This document shows positions 36,368 to 48,710 of a stretch of 64,000 nucleotides of DNA, in pieces. Position numbers and translations under genes: made by a program. This DNA comes from Bimastos eiseni (Eukaryota > Annelida > Clitellata > Crassiclitellata > Lumbricidae): NCBI GenBank assembly GCA_959347315.1, contig OY365807.1:11933287-11997286 (forward strand). Direction: 5' to 3'. The notes under the pieces are model-generated. The model ran no database searches, was not told the DNA's origin, and saw only the letters and a list, made by a program, of their open reading frames with translations. The first letter of the stretch is position 1. Every line of letters begins with the position of its first letter.

Positions 36368-36455
36368 ATACATGATATACATGACACATACATGATATAC
36401 ATGACACATACATGATATACATGACACATACATGATATACATGACACATATATGA
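36368..36455. repeat. 20-bp tandem repeat
   Basis: About four and a half units of ACATGATATACATGACACAT. Confidence 0.92.
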
Positions 36456-39326
36456 TATGATATACAACATATGTTATATATCTATCATAGGGTCAATATA
36501 ATGCTACGTTATAGTTAGACAGACCACTCCAGGGAGGCATTGCTTAAGGCTAGATCTGGGTCATTATAGGTAGTCAATGCTTGTGCACTAGTGATGATAT
36601 TAGTTGGTCTGACGGCCTGTATTTTTAGTAGAGGTATTCGGCCGGCTTCAGAGGTCAGAACTAGTGGCTCGTTGGATACATTGTCGGTGGTGTTCTTATA
36701 TCTGGTTGGTCAGAACTGGGTGACCTGGCAGTCTGTTTCACAGGTCAGGCTTACTAGAGGAACAGTATTCTTGGATCAGGTCCCTCAGATTCGGCTGACC
36801 CCGCTGCTCGGTCTGACCGCACTGCCGCTCTGTCTGACTACGAGATTCGGTATAAAATAGCCGCGCACTAAAGACAAAGGGCCTGTCTGGTTGGAATCGC
36901 TCGTTGTCCGTGGGTTCGTTAAGGTATAGTCAAGTAGATTAAGATATTGGGAAGACTGTCGCTAGTGATGCATTGGTGAACTCCGCTATTGAACGTAAAC
37001 GGTAACTGTGTCATTATCTAGATAAAATTATTCATATATTTATTATTATTATTCTGAAATCTCAAACTGAGTAATTGAATATCAACTTTATATATACGAA
37101 CTCATTATCAGCGTGATCGTGTATAAGTGAAAGAACTCTAAAAGCTTGTACGCTAGGTCGTCTAAACACGCTGTGCAGATTAAGTTTAATGTTCATTTCT
37201 AAAGTCTTTTGATGATTATTAGAGTTATCGTTTACGTGTTAATAAAACAATTTATTTCATTACATTTTATACCTCTCGTGCGAGTTGCTAAGTTCACCCA
37301 TAATTTCCTGTAGGTAGATACTTCGTCTGGTTGATATCGTGGCTTAGCTAATTGTCTGTAAGGTAATTTCTTATACTTATAGATTGGCTAGGTACTCAGA
37401 TAAGTGACACGATATATATCAGAAAAGATTAACCAAGACGACATATTGTGGAAAGAACCTAACGGGCTGATATATCTATACATGATATTATACATGACCC
37501 ATCAAATGGTTGTATATGCTCAGTGTCTGCCCATGCACGCTTGAGACTGCTCGAAACGCTTCTATATCGCATTCATTATTTACGAGATGTCGACGAACCG
37601 TTCGCTCCTTCAGTCTATCAGTCTGGACATTCATATGGCGCCTTTTCTCATATGTATAACTGTCCGCAAAATGAAGTGCGGTCTTTTGGCTAATAACTTC
37701 ATTACTCCTTGGTTTTAGCAGCAGCGAGTGTTCAGAAGACGACAGCAGAGACGAGCCGAATAAAAACTATATTCATACATATGCAGTCCATGTATATACA
37801 TATATATATGCGTATATATAAATGCATACATAGATATATTTCAATACGTTACGTTCATATATTACATGAACACAATGTCATAGTTTGTTGGTATCGGCTT
37901 ACTTATTAAAATCACCATCATGTACAGAAGACAGTTTTTCATTTTAATAGAGGGTCAATATTGTGTCTGTATAATCTACAGTTTCAATATATTATTTATA
38001 TACATGTAGGGTATATTCTGTTTATGCAATAACATATAGTAATACGTATTCGCAGGCTATGAGCTATATATATATATAGATATTTATATAAATAAATATT
38101 CAAATAGATAGCCTATATTTATGTTCTACATAATTATAGACAACACGATTAATAAATATACAAGGAGAAGTTGGAGAAATTAATCGATATTAGTAGATCA
38201 GTCTAGGAAGAGGAAATTAATAGCAAAGGCTCTTCGTTCCGCATTTCGAGTCATTGCGCAATCAATTCTGGATGGAGTGTCAAGCCCAATTTATGCGGCA
38301 CCTTCTCCAGGCCGATAGAAAGACAAGAAGCGGTCCTTGCAGCTGTTTCCACGAAGATGAGACGGAAGTTAACTGCTGAACAAATACAAGACAATGACGG
38401 AATTAAGGAAAAACACTAACAACAACTAAGATAAAAGAGAGGAAGGTCTTTTCTTGTTTATCTGATCCAGTGGCTCCCAATATATGGTTTCTTTCGGCCC
38501 CTATATAGAGTGTATACATAGTGAACCTGCTTCAGAGATGCGTTCCACGATCGGGTGGCGAAATGGCAGCAACACTACCTTTGTGCGTCTTCTTCTGTCA
38601 AAAGAAATGTGACAGGCAATGATTAGGACAACTGAAATAGGCACAATTATTTTTTATAAACTTAAAGTAATGTATAAATAGCTTCAGGTCTTTGCTTACA
38701 TATAAGGACCATGGCACGTTATTGTGCAAAGTATAACCAGAAAAATACATGAAATTTAGACCAAGAGTGCACATAGTTGGTCTGGCATTGCGTTAGCATG
38801 GTATTCTCTTCGTGCGATGAAATAGGCTGGTCATCACTAATCCAATCTCATAGTCTCCAAATCGGCGCTAACATAAAGAGCCTGGTTCGTGGAAAATTGG
38901 TATTTATTAAGCGATGGTATGTGAGTGGATGAGAGATGGATAGAGAAAGAGAGAGAGAGACAAACAGATGGACAGAGAGTGAGAGGGAGAGAGGGAAGAG
39001 GCGAGATTGGAAAGAGAGATTAGGGAGGGTGAGATGGAGAAAAAGAGCAAAAAGTGAGAGATACAAGTTACAGAAGCTGACTTGAGGAAAGACATTGACA
39101 CAGACAGGACAGACAAGACAGACAAGACAGACAAGACAAGACAAGACAAGACACGGATGAAGATATGGGACGCAGGTCAGGAAAACGATAGAGTAGGCTA
39201 TACGTTACGGACAGCTTACCTTTCGAAGACTATTTAGGCAAATATTTCTATTTCCACTACTCTCTACGAAGAGACCACGGGGGTTATTTGCACGGGGGTA
39301 ATTTTCAATTAAATTTTAATTTTAAA
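36456..39326. other. No gene seen
   Basis: Unique DNA with TA-rich stretches (37790-38100), a GAGA-rich stretch (38940-39060) and (GACAA)n at 39105-39152. Confidence 0.6.
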
Positions 39327-39363
39327 TTAACCCCCACAACCCCAAGGGGGTTGTGGGGGTTAA
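39327..39363. repeat. 17-bp perfect palindrome with 3-bp loop, C/G runs
   Basis: TTAACCCCCACAACCCC at 39327-39343, then AAG, then its exact inverse at 39347-39363. GGGGG/GGGGT runs flank it (39280-39430). Confidence 0.92.
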
Positions 39364-39432
39364 TGGCCGGAGGTTAATGGCCGGGAGGTTATTGCCCAAG
39401 GGGTTCTTAACCTAGAACCTCGGGGGACATAG

Positions 39433-39530
39433 TTATCGTAATCTCTCAATTTCAAGAGCGCTATTCGAAAGCCAACTGTGCATGGCTCTCATAAAGTGAG
39501 TTCGCAGGAGCAAACTCATTCGCAGGTGCT
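39433..39530 (-). repeat. Dispersed repeat family R1, copy 5
   Basis: TTATCGTAATCTCTCAATTT, then CAAGAGCGCTATTCGAAAGC and CAACTGTGCATGGCTCTCAT. A more diverged copy with the same left-side CGTAATC. Confidence 0.55.
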
Positions 39531-40211
39531 TTGTAACAACAAAATCCGTAGCCAAAATCGATGGAACAAGAAAGCGGCTCACGGTCAAGAAGGTCTTAAG
39601 GGGTCAGGTAGGCACTGCCACTGACAGACAAGCACACGGACCCACACACACACACAGACACGCAGACGACGTCGTGGGCGTACGTCGTGATGCTTCCGTG
39701 TAAATCGAAACCTTATATTCAGGTAACGGTTTCTGTTTCGCTCTCATGACGGAAAATGGTCCTGGGATTTCTCGTCTTCACGAGCCGAGATTTTCCTCTG
39801 CCTCCGTCTCCTCTCATCCAAAACACATAAATGATTCAAGCCGGCATCAGTTGCTGATCTTCGGCTGAAACCCCTCCTCTAACCCCGTTTCCTCGAGTCC
39901 AGCTTCTGTCTGGGGTGGGTGGTAGAGAGGGTGTCCACAATGATAAGTAGATGTCAGTAAATGACCCACCACCACCACCCAATTACCTGCTGCCGTGGTT
40001 CGAAACCAAGCCTTATAATCCGATACCATCTGTAATGACATGCATAATGTATTAGTCTATATATGTGCACATAGGCGCAGGTGCCCTGATGGGTTAATGG
40101 AAAGATGAATGAAAGAGTGAATGGAGGGGTTGATGAACGAGGGAGCGGGTGCATGGAGAAGGTAGGTGGATAGGTTGGTATGCATGGGTAGGTAGGTAGG
40201 CATAATTGACT

Positions 40212-41305
40212 ATGTATTATTATTATTATTAAACGGACGATTTATAAAGCGCCGTATACACGCAGCCCTGCCGCTATACAAGGGCGTTTTACAATGACAC
40301 GATCAACCCACAACAAGAAAACACCGTACTATAACAATCGCTACATCAGTTCAACAGGGATATGCCTTCCTGAACAGGTGGGATTTGAGACGTGCCCTAA
40401 AGATCTCAATCGATGCTGCAGCACGCACTTCAGGCGGGAAGCTATTCCAGCAGCGCGGGCCGACAACAGAGAAGACGCGATAACCGAATTTGGTCATGGG
40501 TACAAGAAGGTCTTCACGCGAAGCTCCATGCAGCTGGAGACCAGCTGAACACGACGACGTTGACCTGAGAAATCTGCAATGTATCCCGGCGCGACACCAT
40601 GGAGCGCTTTGTATACAAGTAGACATAGTTTGAACTCTACACACTGTGGTATGGGAAGCCAATGAAGCCTGTTGCGCACAAGGGGCGTCGCGTGGTCAAA
40701 ACGTCGTCGTCCGAAGAGTAGCCTCGCTGCAGTGTTCAGAACGGACTGTAGGCTATCTGATGTAAATTTCGGTGCTCCTGCAAGGAGACTATTACAATAG
40801 TCTACCCTGGACAACACGAAACTGGCGCCAGCAGTCCGAGCAGCATCGAAGGTCAACGACTTCAGGCAGGATTTGATGATGCGCAGCTGGCGGAAGCATC
40901 TGTGGTAACATGTAGTTTCATCAAAAGATCAGACTGTAACGTTATGCCCAGATCACGGACGGACTCCACCGGTGTTAGAACGGCCCCGAGTATACGCAGA
41001 GAAGAGAGATTGAGTCGACTGCATCGGCCGTGAGTCGTGCAGCATAGAGGTTCAGTCTTGGTGGGATTTAGACTGAATCGGTTTGAAGCCATCCACGCGG
41101 AGAACCTCTCAATCGCAAGGACCATGCGTCTACGTGAGCTGTCGACCTCGGACGGACGGTCGCTGGTATAGAGCTGGGAGTCATCGGCATAAAAATGAGA
41201 CGATAGTCTGCACCCAGCCGCCAACTTTTCGAGGTCAGCAGTATAGAGTATAAACAACAAGGGTCCAAGGACTGACCTCTGAGGTACCCCGAAAGCAATG
41301 GGTAG
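40212..41305 (-). mobile_element. 5'-truncated L2/CR1-like LINE with broken reverse transcriptase
   Basis: The minus strand reads from about 41303 into GVPQRSVLGPLLFILYTADL, then HFYADDSQLYT (the YADD catalytic motif, about 41170-41190) and LNPTKTE. A frameshift near 40860 leads to LSRVDYCNSLLAG, LQSVLNTAARLLFG and RLHWLPI. A second shift leads to GYRVFSVVGPRCWNSFPPEV and a stop at about 40351. These are, in order, the C-terminal half of an L2/CR1-type reverse transcriptase. The 3' UTR ends with a GGCGCTTTATAAA-type motif and a (AAT)n tail (about 40215-40245 in + coordinates). The endonuclease and the N-terminal half are missing. Confidence 0.92.
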
Positions 41306-41401
41306 TGGATGCAAAAGTGCGCAAGAATATATTTGTATGAGATATTGCATGCATCGTGTACATGTGCATAATCATATGCCTATGCAAATGCATAAATACA
41401 C

Positions 41402-41500
41402 ACACCATATATACACACACCATACATACACACACACCATATATACACACACCATATATACACACACCATATATACACACACCATATATACATGCGCACG
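41402..41500. repeat. CACACACCATATATA tandem repeat
   Basis: About six units of roughly 15-17 bp. The CGVCIYGVCIYGV-like open frame on the minus strand is an artefact. Confidence 0.85.
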
Positions 41501-41834
41501 CACATGAGTATATATAGATACTTACGATGAAGAGAGTTTTAATTTCTTGCTGAGTCAAATTACAAAGTATCGCGAGTTCAATTTTGCTGAGTCCAATTCA
41601 GAGTCCTAGTATCGAATAATTTAAAAAAGTCTCGTTTTCTTTATTTGACTTTAAGTTCGGCAGTTTACACAACCTTTATGTAAGCACTGACAATGGCAGC
41701 ATCTTGGTTTTATTTAGGTCGATTGTCGTTTTGTAAATTAATAAATCCAATTGTACGAAACTCAGGCCAAGCAGAGTTCCGAACAGAGATTCGATTCATC
41801 CTTAATGTATAGGCTACACAAATACAACCATACA

Positions 41835-41972
41835 CGCAAAACATGCATACATACAAACAAACATACATACATACATACATACGTATACACATGCATGCAC
41901 ATTCTGTGACATAGGCATACACATGCGCGCGCACACACACACACACACACACTCTCTCTCTCTCTCTCTCTC
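41835..41972. repeat. (CATA)n, (CA)n and (CT)n microsatellites
   Basis: Three adjacent simple repeats: ACATACATACATAC, then CACACACACACA, then CTCTCTCTCTCT. Confidence 0.9.
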
Positions 41973-42369
41973 ATCACGGTAGTAGCTGTAGGGAGATTTC
42001 CATACGAAGGACGCTGACTTGTTATGCGACAATACTTACTTACACCATCGTATTTCCTTCTTCGTTAATATGTCTGACCTCAGCGAGACCGTTGACCAAG
42101 AACTTAGCAACTGGCCACCAGAAGTGTGGTGGGAAGAGTTTTCCAGAGTTCTTTTATAACCTATAACCAGTCTCAGATTCGTACAATTAGTCGTTTGTTT
42201 ACAGTCGAATCTCCGACAGTCATAATAGTGTCTTTTATCTGCATCATGGCTAATTACGTCAATGCCATGTATTTAAACAAGAATCTCTTTCGCTTTAATA
42301 AGCTAATCACGATCTGTTTTAAATTTGGCAGCTCAGATAAGCTGTCGCATAGCTTGGTTTTTGGCAAAT
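41973..42369. other. No gene seen
   Basis: Unique DNA, no recognised product. Confidence 0.6.
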
Positions 42370-42675
42370 ATCCTGTTTGTTGGATATATATCTTGTTTGT
42401 CCTTTGCATATTTCAGGTTTCTTGAGCATAGATCCCGTTTTCTTTGCATATCTCATGTTACTGGAGCGTATATGTCTTGTTTCCTTTGCAAATCTCCTAT
42501 TTGCTTTGCATATCTTATGTTTCCTTTGCATATCTCCTATTTGCTTTGCATATCTTATGTTTCCTTTGCATATCTCCTATTTGCTTTGCATATCTTATGT
42601 TTCCTTTGCATATGTTCTGTTTCTTTGGCATAAATCCTGTTTTCTTTCCATGTCTCCTATTTCTTTTGCATACAT
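42370..42675. repeat. 40-bp (2 x 20) tandem repeat region
   Basis: Three nearly identical 40-bp units at 42480-42599, each made of two 20-bp halves (TTTCCTTTGCATATCTCCTA and TTTGCTTTGCATATCTTATG). Degenerate 20-bp units extend on both sides. Open frames over 100 codons on + strand result from the repeat. Confidence 0.9.
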
Positions 42676-43350
42676 CCAGATTCTATCCAGTGCCTCGCCT
42701 CATATTGGGGATCCGTGTATCCTTCTTCCGTTTCTTCCGTCCCTGGTGGTAACTGGGTCCCCTGCAGAAGGTGGTGACCCCTGGTCTCTCCGAGCGATGT
42801 CCTCTGCATATATTGTGAGTTATTTCTGCGTTATCATCTATCTTTCCTTGATACCTCGGTCTTCAGATCATTCGTCTTTCTATCACTCAGCTGTCAGGTC
42901 CGAAGCGTCTCTGCATGCTGTGTCAATTTTTAATGATGGCGCCATATAAATTTGCGATGACCGTTGCAATGCATATTTATACACAAGTGTGTATATGTAT
43001 ATTTGTACTGATGAAATCTTGTATGTATCTACCTAACATCATTCTCCTCAATCTTTATTATACAAGGCTACGCCAATATCTTAAGTACTGTAATGTTGCC
43101 TGGACTACTAAGGTTAAATTCCCTTAAGAAAAGAACTATTCGTATGCAACCTTACTATGCCGTCGTTGGTCATCTAACAAAATGTATTCAGTACTACTGG
43201 TATCTAACCCTTCATCGTATAACTTCCCTCCAAACAAGCGAATTTATTATGGCCTAATATAAATGCACAGTCAGCCTACTGTTTGCTAGTCATTTTTGTA
43301 CGTATTTCTGTTATTTAATCTCACCGCATGCGTTCCCCTCTCAATAACAG

Positions 43351-43616
43351 ACAAATCCTTTGTAGAACCAACGCCCAGATGGCCTACACAAAGCGTGGAA
43401 CCGAGAGCAGAAATTAACTCGCACATACCAGACACGACTGGACCGTGTCAAACGCGAAACCAAATACCCAACACCCGTTCCACATTCCCAGCCACCAACC
43501 CATCTGCTGGTTTTCCACAAAATGGCCATTGCAGTTCTGAATTAGATTATCGCCAGCAACAGAAAGGACTAAAATATGACGAGGACGAGCGCCAAGACTA
43601 TCCCATTACTGATTAG
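43351..43616 (+). CDS. Possible unassigned terminal exon
   Basis: An open frame of about 88 codons ends in TAG (43614-43616). It starts directly after a good acceptor-like sequence (CGTTCCCCTCTCAATAACAG at 43331-43350) and would be entered in phase 1. The peptide is not repetitive. It is rich in Pro, Thr, Asn and Gln and ends acidic (KYDEDERQDYPITD). I do not recognise it. It could be a 3'-terminal or alternative exon, or chance: open frames of this length are expected in 64 kb of random DNA. Confidence 0.2.
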
Positions 43617-43845
43617 GACGGTCAATCGAGATTAATACCTATAGTTTATTTGGATGTATATCCATAGTGTTCAGTCAGTAAACATGTTTATTATAACTGA
43701 ATAGGCAACTATGTGCAATTGTATGTATTTATATGAGTATTTATATGTTCACGCAGTGTTCGGCATTCTCTGGATATGGTCGACTGATTTCTTGTCGTCG
43801 TGTCTGTCGGTTGGATGGGGCGCCGAGCAGTCAACAGGGACTCAA

Positions 43846-43900
43846 CGACGACGACGACGATGATGACGATGACGATGATGATGATGACGACGACGACGAC
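43846..43900. repeat. (GAC)n/(GAT)n microsatellite
   Basis: A poly-Asp-like run GACGACGACGACGATGATGA. Not part of a recognised gene. Confidence 0.9.
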
Positions 43901-44737
43901 GCTTTCAGTCCATTAGACTGATCACTGGCGATCGAAGGAGGAGAACGGTTTAATGTGCGAGAAACGAAGGCCGTAAATCGTAGAACGACGGTTACCCACT
44001 ACCAGGCATCTCTGATAGGAACTGGAACAGTATGTGGGAACAGAAATTAAGAACAGGAACGGGAATGAAAGAGAGGCGGGGAAATGGATGAAGAAGAAAG
44101 AACAGGAGCATTCGTACAGACAGACAGACAGGCAGACGAATAGGGCAGAAAGAAAGGGAATTTAAGGGAGACGAACGGGAAAGGGAAGAGTAGCGACAAC
44201 AGAGAGCCAAAGCGAGTAACCTACATAATTATTAGGACCGGGACGAGAATAAAGGATGGAAACAACATGACTAGGAATATATTAGGACGGAATAGTATAT
44301 TGGGAAGCAGCCAAGACGCAGAGTGTTTGGCTGTATCAGGCGTTTGGCTTCTTCTGTGCTCTGGTTCAGTTTAGGACTCAAATCTTATATTCTTTGGATC
44401 TGTTCTAAATCCTCCTTCCCTTCCGTCTCCGTTGCATCATTGATATTCTGTTGTCTTGCTAAACAACATCCTATGACTACGGGAGTGGTTGGCGTCGATT
44501 TGTCAACCACTTACTTGGTTTGTTAACACTTAGCAATGCTGAAATTCCACATGCCTGCTTTCCTGAACGTTTAGATATTACTTTCAAAGAAATAGGTTGG
44601 ACACATGCACAACGCCTCATTGAGTCCAGTACATGTAGGTGGAGACTATGTCTATGGTGTTGGTTGACGTTGTTTCGAAAGGACCGGGGGGACCATCGAG
44701 GGCAACGAAGACGAACGAGTGGACCATAGCCCTCTCA

Positions 44738-44738
44738 G

Positions 44739-44769
<31 letters not shown>

Positions 44770-44826
44770 GTATATATATGTATATATATGTATATATATA
44801 TGTGTATATATATATATGTATATACG
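44738..44826. repeat. (TATATATG)n microsatellite
   Basis: TA runs interrupted regularly by TG. Confidence 0.92.
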
Positions 44827-45866
44827 TAGCCATCGAACAATGAAATATTCATCGGATCCATTTTCGTGAAAAGAACTGCAACGCCTCTAAAAAGGCGCCT
44901 CATAATTCGAATGAATTGCGACGAAGCAATGGTCATAAACGAAAGTGGGATGAGAAAAAAAGAATGCAACGTCAAATAAAACAATAAAATAAGACAAGAC
45001 CAGCTTCTTATGCAACGCCAAAGAAGGATGCGCTATATCAGTGTTTGCATATATATATACTATTGATATATATATACACACATCACATTTGTAATATTTT
45101 ATGTTGCCTTCGGCATAATGTATATTTATATCCTCATTATTGATCAATTCCTATTGTATTCGATAGACATGAAGTACAGTCCATTAAGCTATAGGCAGTC
45201 ATGGATATGAACTGTTGGGAAATTCATATTTCTTAGAGTTGGCATATATACAAGGGTAGGCGATTGGGCAACCAGTCTTTTCGCCCGCCGTCTAGTCTCT
45301 ATAAGCTCCTCCTTAGTTTACGGTAATTGTACTCATGATTGTCATGGTGACAATGGGGTGGAAAATGTAATGGTTCCTCCCACAGTTATTTATCTTGACA
45401 AATATTCTGGAAGGCCTATTCAAGCCATCGACTGAAATTAAGCACGCCATGGCCACTAGACTATCACGCACCACCTCTTAATTAATCGGTTATCAACAAC
45501 TAATTCCCATTTCAACTGTGGCCATTAAATGCATTATTGGATTTATCAACTAATTTGTATCTATTGTCAATATAGTTCTATAATTCATTTTTTATTCGGT
45601 TATTTTTGTCGCTCGCTCCTTTTTCTAGGCGCTTGAGTTAGTGACTAGCGTCGACTAAGAAGTAAGAAGTGAGGTGTTGATGTACTCACAATGGCATAAA
45701 TTGTAAGTTTATGTGAACGCTGACCGTGCACCACCAATTGAAAGGTTGGACGGCGAGGAATAGGGTTGACCATCCGCCGCCTTCGGATGCTGAGACTAAG
45801 AAAAATTATGCTCCTAACATTGATCACACCTGGGGTATAGAGGATGTAGCTCAATGGACGGAGAAG

Positions 45867-46015
<149 letters not shown>

Positions 46016-46619
46016 CCTGTATTGATTTTCTCTCACTATCAATTACAATGCATCACTGTCACCATTCGCTTCTGCATTGTTTTCTCTGTATGTATGCATC
46101 AGAACACGCAATATTGAACATATTAATTAGCTCAGTGAAGGGCAGTGTCCATTGTCCACTGATTTTCCTGTTCATTATGTTAGTAATAATCGTTGTGTTA
46201 TTACGCCGCTTGTTTTTGTGCATCGTGTTGCAGCTCTGTCTCATGTGACTAGTAACGTCCTCTGGTGGCGGCACGAAGTACTTGAGTCTAGGGTTCGACT
46301 CCTAAGAAAATTGGCAATTTGTTTAGAGGTCACGAATGTGTATCGACTGCTTATCTGCCGAGGCAGTTGATTTATCGTTATATTCCTCTCCTGCTCAGCA
46401 GCTGACGGATTTTACCATCCCAGTCGGGGACTCCTTAGGAGCATTAAATGCCTGGTCTGTCCATCGGGAAAGTGGCAACACACTTATCCCTCTAAGACAA
46501 TCAGACGGATTCTCTCTGGACAGAGGTGCCAGACGGTGTTGTGCCATTTTATGGCAATTGAGTGTTACAGTTCGTGAATTTGATCGCGCTTTGCTGTCGT
46601 AACTTTAGCTTCGATTAGG

Positions 46620-47060
46620 TTAGGCTAGTTTCGAGCGGATACTTTAGAATCGATACATTTGATCGGATTGCATAACATTGCATTGAATTAGATAGGGTTA
46701 GGTCAGGTTAAATCAGTTCAGGTAGGATCAAATGAAATTAAATCGGAACAGATCAAAGCAGGTCAGGTCAGACCAGATCAAATTAAATGAAAATCATAAC
46801 AATATACGATCAGGTTAGACCAAATAAGATCAGATGAGGCAAAACTTCGATAAAATCAAGTCAGAACAGATCAGCGAACAGACGTCAGGTCAAATCACAT
46901 AAGATAAACTCAATCTGATCGGATCTAATGAATTCAGCTCAAATTAAATTAAGTCAGAACAAATCAGACCAGGTCAGATCCGATTAGATCGTGTCAGGTC
47001 AAATCAAAACCGGAAACGTCAGATCCTAATCACAGCAGATCAGATCATCCGACGAGATCA
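46620..47060. repeat. Degenerate AGATC/AGGTC pentamer array
   Basis: About 440 bp of diverged 5-bp and 10-bp units (AGATC, AGGTC, AAATC, AGGTT, AAATT), for example GGTTAGGTCAGGTTAAATCA. It contains many AGGTCA hexamers. Confidence 0.75.
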
Positions 47061-47979
47061 TAGTTAAACCCAGAGCACACATAGCCATGTGAGTGTGTGC
47101 ACGAGTTCTGTTTGGTGAAGCGTCGTGTACGAGTTCCTGTCTAGACCGAGAAATTCTCCTCCGTTTCAGATCCAAGTCAATTTTCTCGCCTGTCTGTCCA
47201 TCAGCCTCTTGCGAATAGAAGTGGAAATAAACGGGTTCAATAACACGTCAGGCGCAATCTTTGTCCTCTGGGAATGGGCAAAGGAGGAAACCTGGAGGGA
47301 TGGAGTGAGTAAAGGAGGAAAGTTGGAGGGATGGAATCCTAGCAGACACAGTCGGACAGATATGCACGTATATGGACAGATTGGCATACACACATGTACA
47401 GGGACACGGCCAGATGCAGAGAAGAAACAGAGATATACACGGAGACAGAGGCATAAAACGAGACAGACTCAGACGCAGACAGAGACAAATACGGAGCGAA
47501 ACAGACACACACACAGAGACAGATTCACAGACGGGAGACTCATTCATGAATAGAAGTAAAGGGGGAAGGTCATGGAACTCAGAGAAGGGAAGAGACAGGC
47601 AGATACAAAAACAGTCACACGCCATGGAGGAGATACAGAGCGAGGAAAAGTCGAGGTAGGGAAACTGCCAAAGAGGAAGACGTTTCCAGAGCCCTAAGAG
47701 TAAACCGTGCAAAGCTAGAGTCAGTTCCACAGACAGGCAGTAAAGCATAAGAAGAGCCTGGTACACTGCGGACACGGCGACCGCCCTGGTCAGAACTAGC
47801 ATTCTGATTGGAGGGTGTCGTCGTACGGTGGTGGGTAGGGTGGGACCCGTGGAGATGGACACCCCTCCTTTTTCGATGAAAACGGGACGTATTAATTTGT
47901 AGGCGATATGCGCAGCGAACGAGACGGTATTGCAGAACGGATAGCAATCTGCTAAGGATTGCAAGAGGTGAAGAAAAAC

Positions 47980-48051
47980 AAAATGCAAAGAGAGACAGAG
48001 ACAGAGAGACAGAAACAGAAAGAGACAGAGACATAGACAGAAACAGAATGC

Positions 48052-48103
<52 letters not shown>

Positions 48104-48125
48104 AAGAAAGAAAGAAAGAGAAAGA
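47980..48125. repeat. (GA)n/(GACA)n purine tract
   Basis: AGAGACAGAGACAG runs then a long (GA)n at about 48057-48100 and (GAAA)n. Confidence 0.9.
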
Positions 48126-48544
48126 GGGGGAGGGCGAAGAGTGACACGGAGAATTATGCAGTTAGGAAGGATACAGAATAGAAAATGAGAGACGAACAGA
48201 GACAAAAGAGATGGAAGGGTTAAACCAGAAGAAGGGTTAGATGCAGATTGCCAGATAAGAACAAAGGCTGAATGCAAAGCTGGAGCGCAACGCAGATGGC
48301 GGCAGAAACAGACAGAGACGAAGACAAAAAGACAGCAGGAGACAAACGAGGGAAAACAGAGAAACAAAAACAAAATGAAAAATAAATTTAAACAAGTAAA
48401 CGCAGCATAAAATGTAGTACAACGAATATAGACGGACACACAGAGGAGAGAATAGTAGGGGCGATAGAGTCACAGACAGACAAACAGACAGACATGAGCA
48501 GAAAAGAGAAGGAGAAGAGGCTAGACGAGCACCTGGGCAGAAAC

Positions 48545-48665
48545 ATAGGTTGGTTGGTTGCTGCGGTTTAACGACACTGTGTGGTAACAAAGACCATTAG
48601 CGTCGCCCTCCTCCATTATCGAGGCGTGGGACTGGCACTTGCCGAGTACTGCCAGTGGCGGAATT
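48545..48665 (+). repeat. Dispersed repeat with GGTTGGTTGGTT/GTTTAACG head
   Basis: About 120 bp related to the split copy at 25828-25865 plus 27051-27110. The head GGTTGGTTGGTTGCTGCGG followed by TTTAACGACACTG resembles a repeat start I associate with marine molluscs. That association is from memory and unverified. Confidence 0.55.
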
Positions 48666-48710
48666 ACATAAACATAGAAAACGGGAGTTTATATATATAA
48701 TATATATCAC

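Noticed and set aside
46256..46320. tRNA-like GGGTTCGACTCC
   Set aside because: Only a B-box-like word; no A box or SINE body could be supported.
47248..48439. Minus-strand open frames of 299 and 274 codons, Leu/Ser/Phe-rich
   Set aside because: Largely the complement of GA/GACA-rich DNA, and two overlapping frames are open at once, which points to composition rather than coding.
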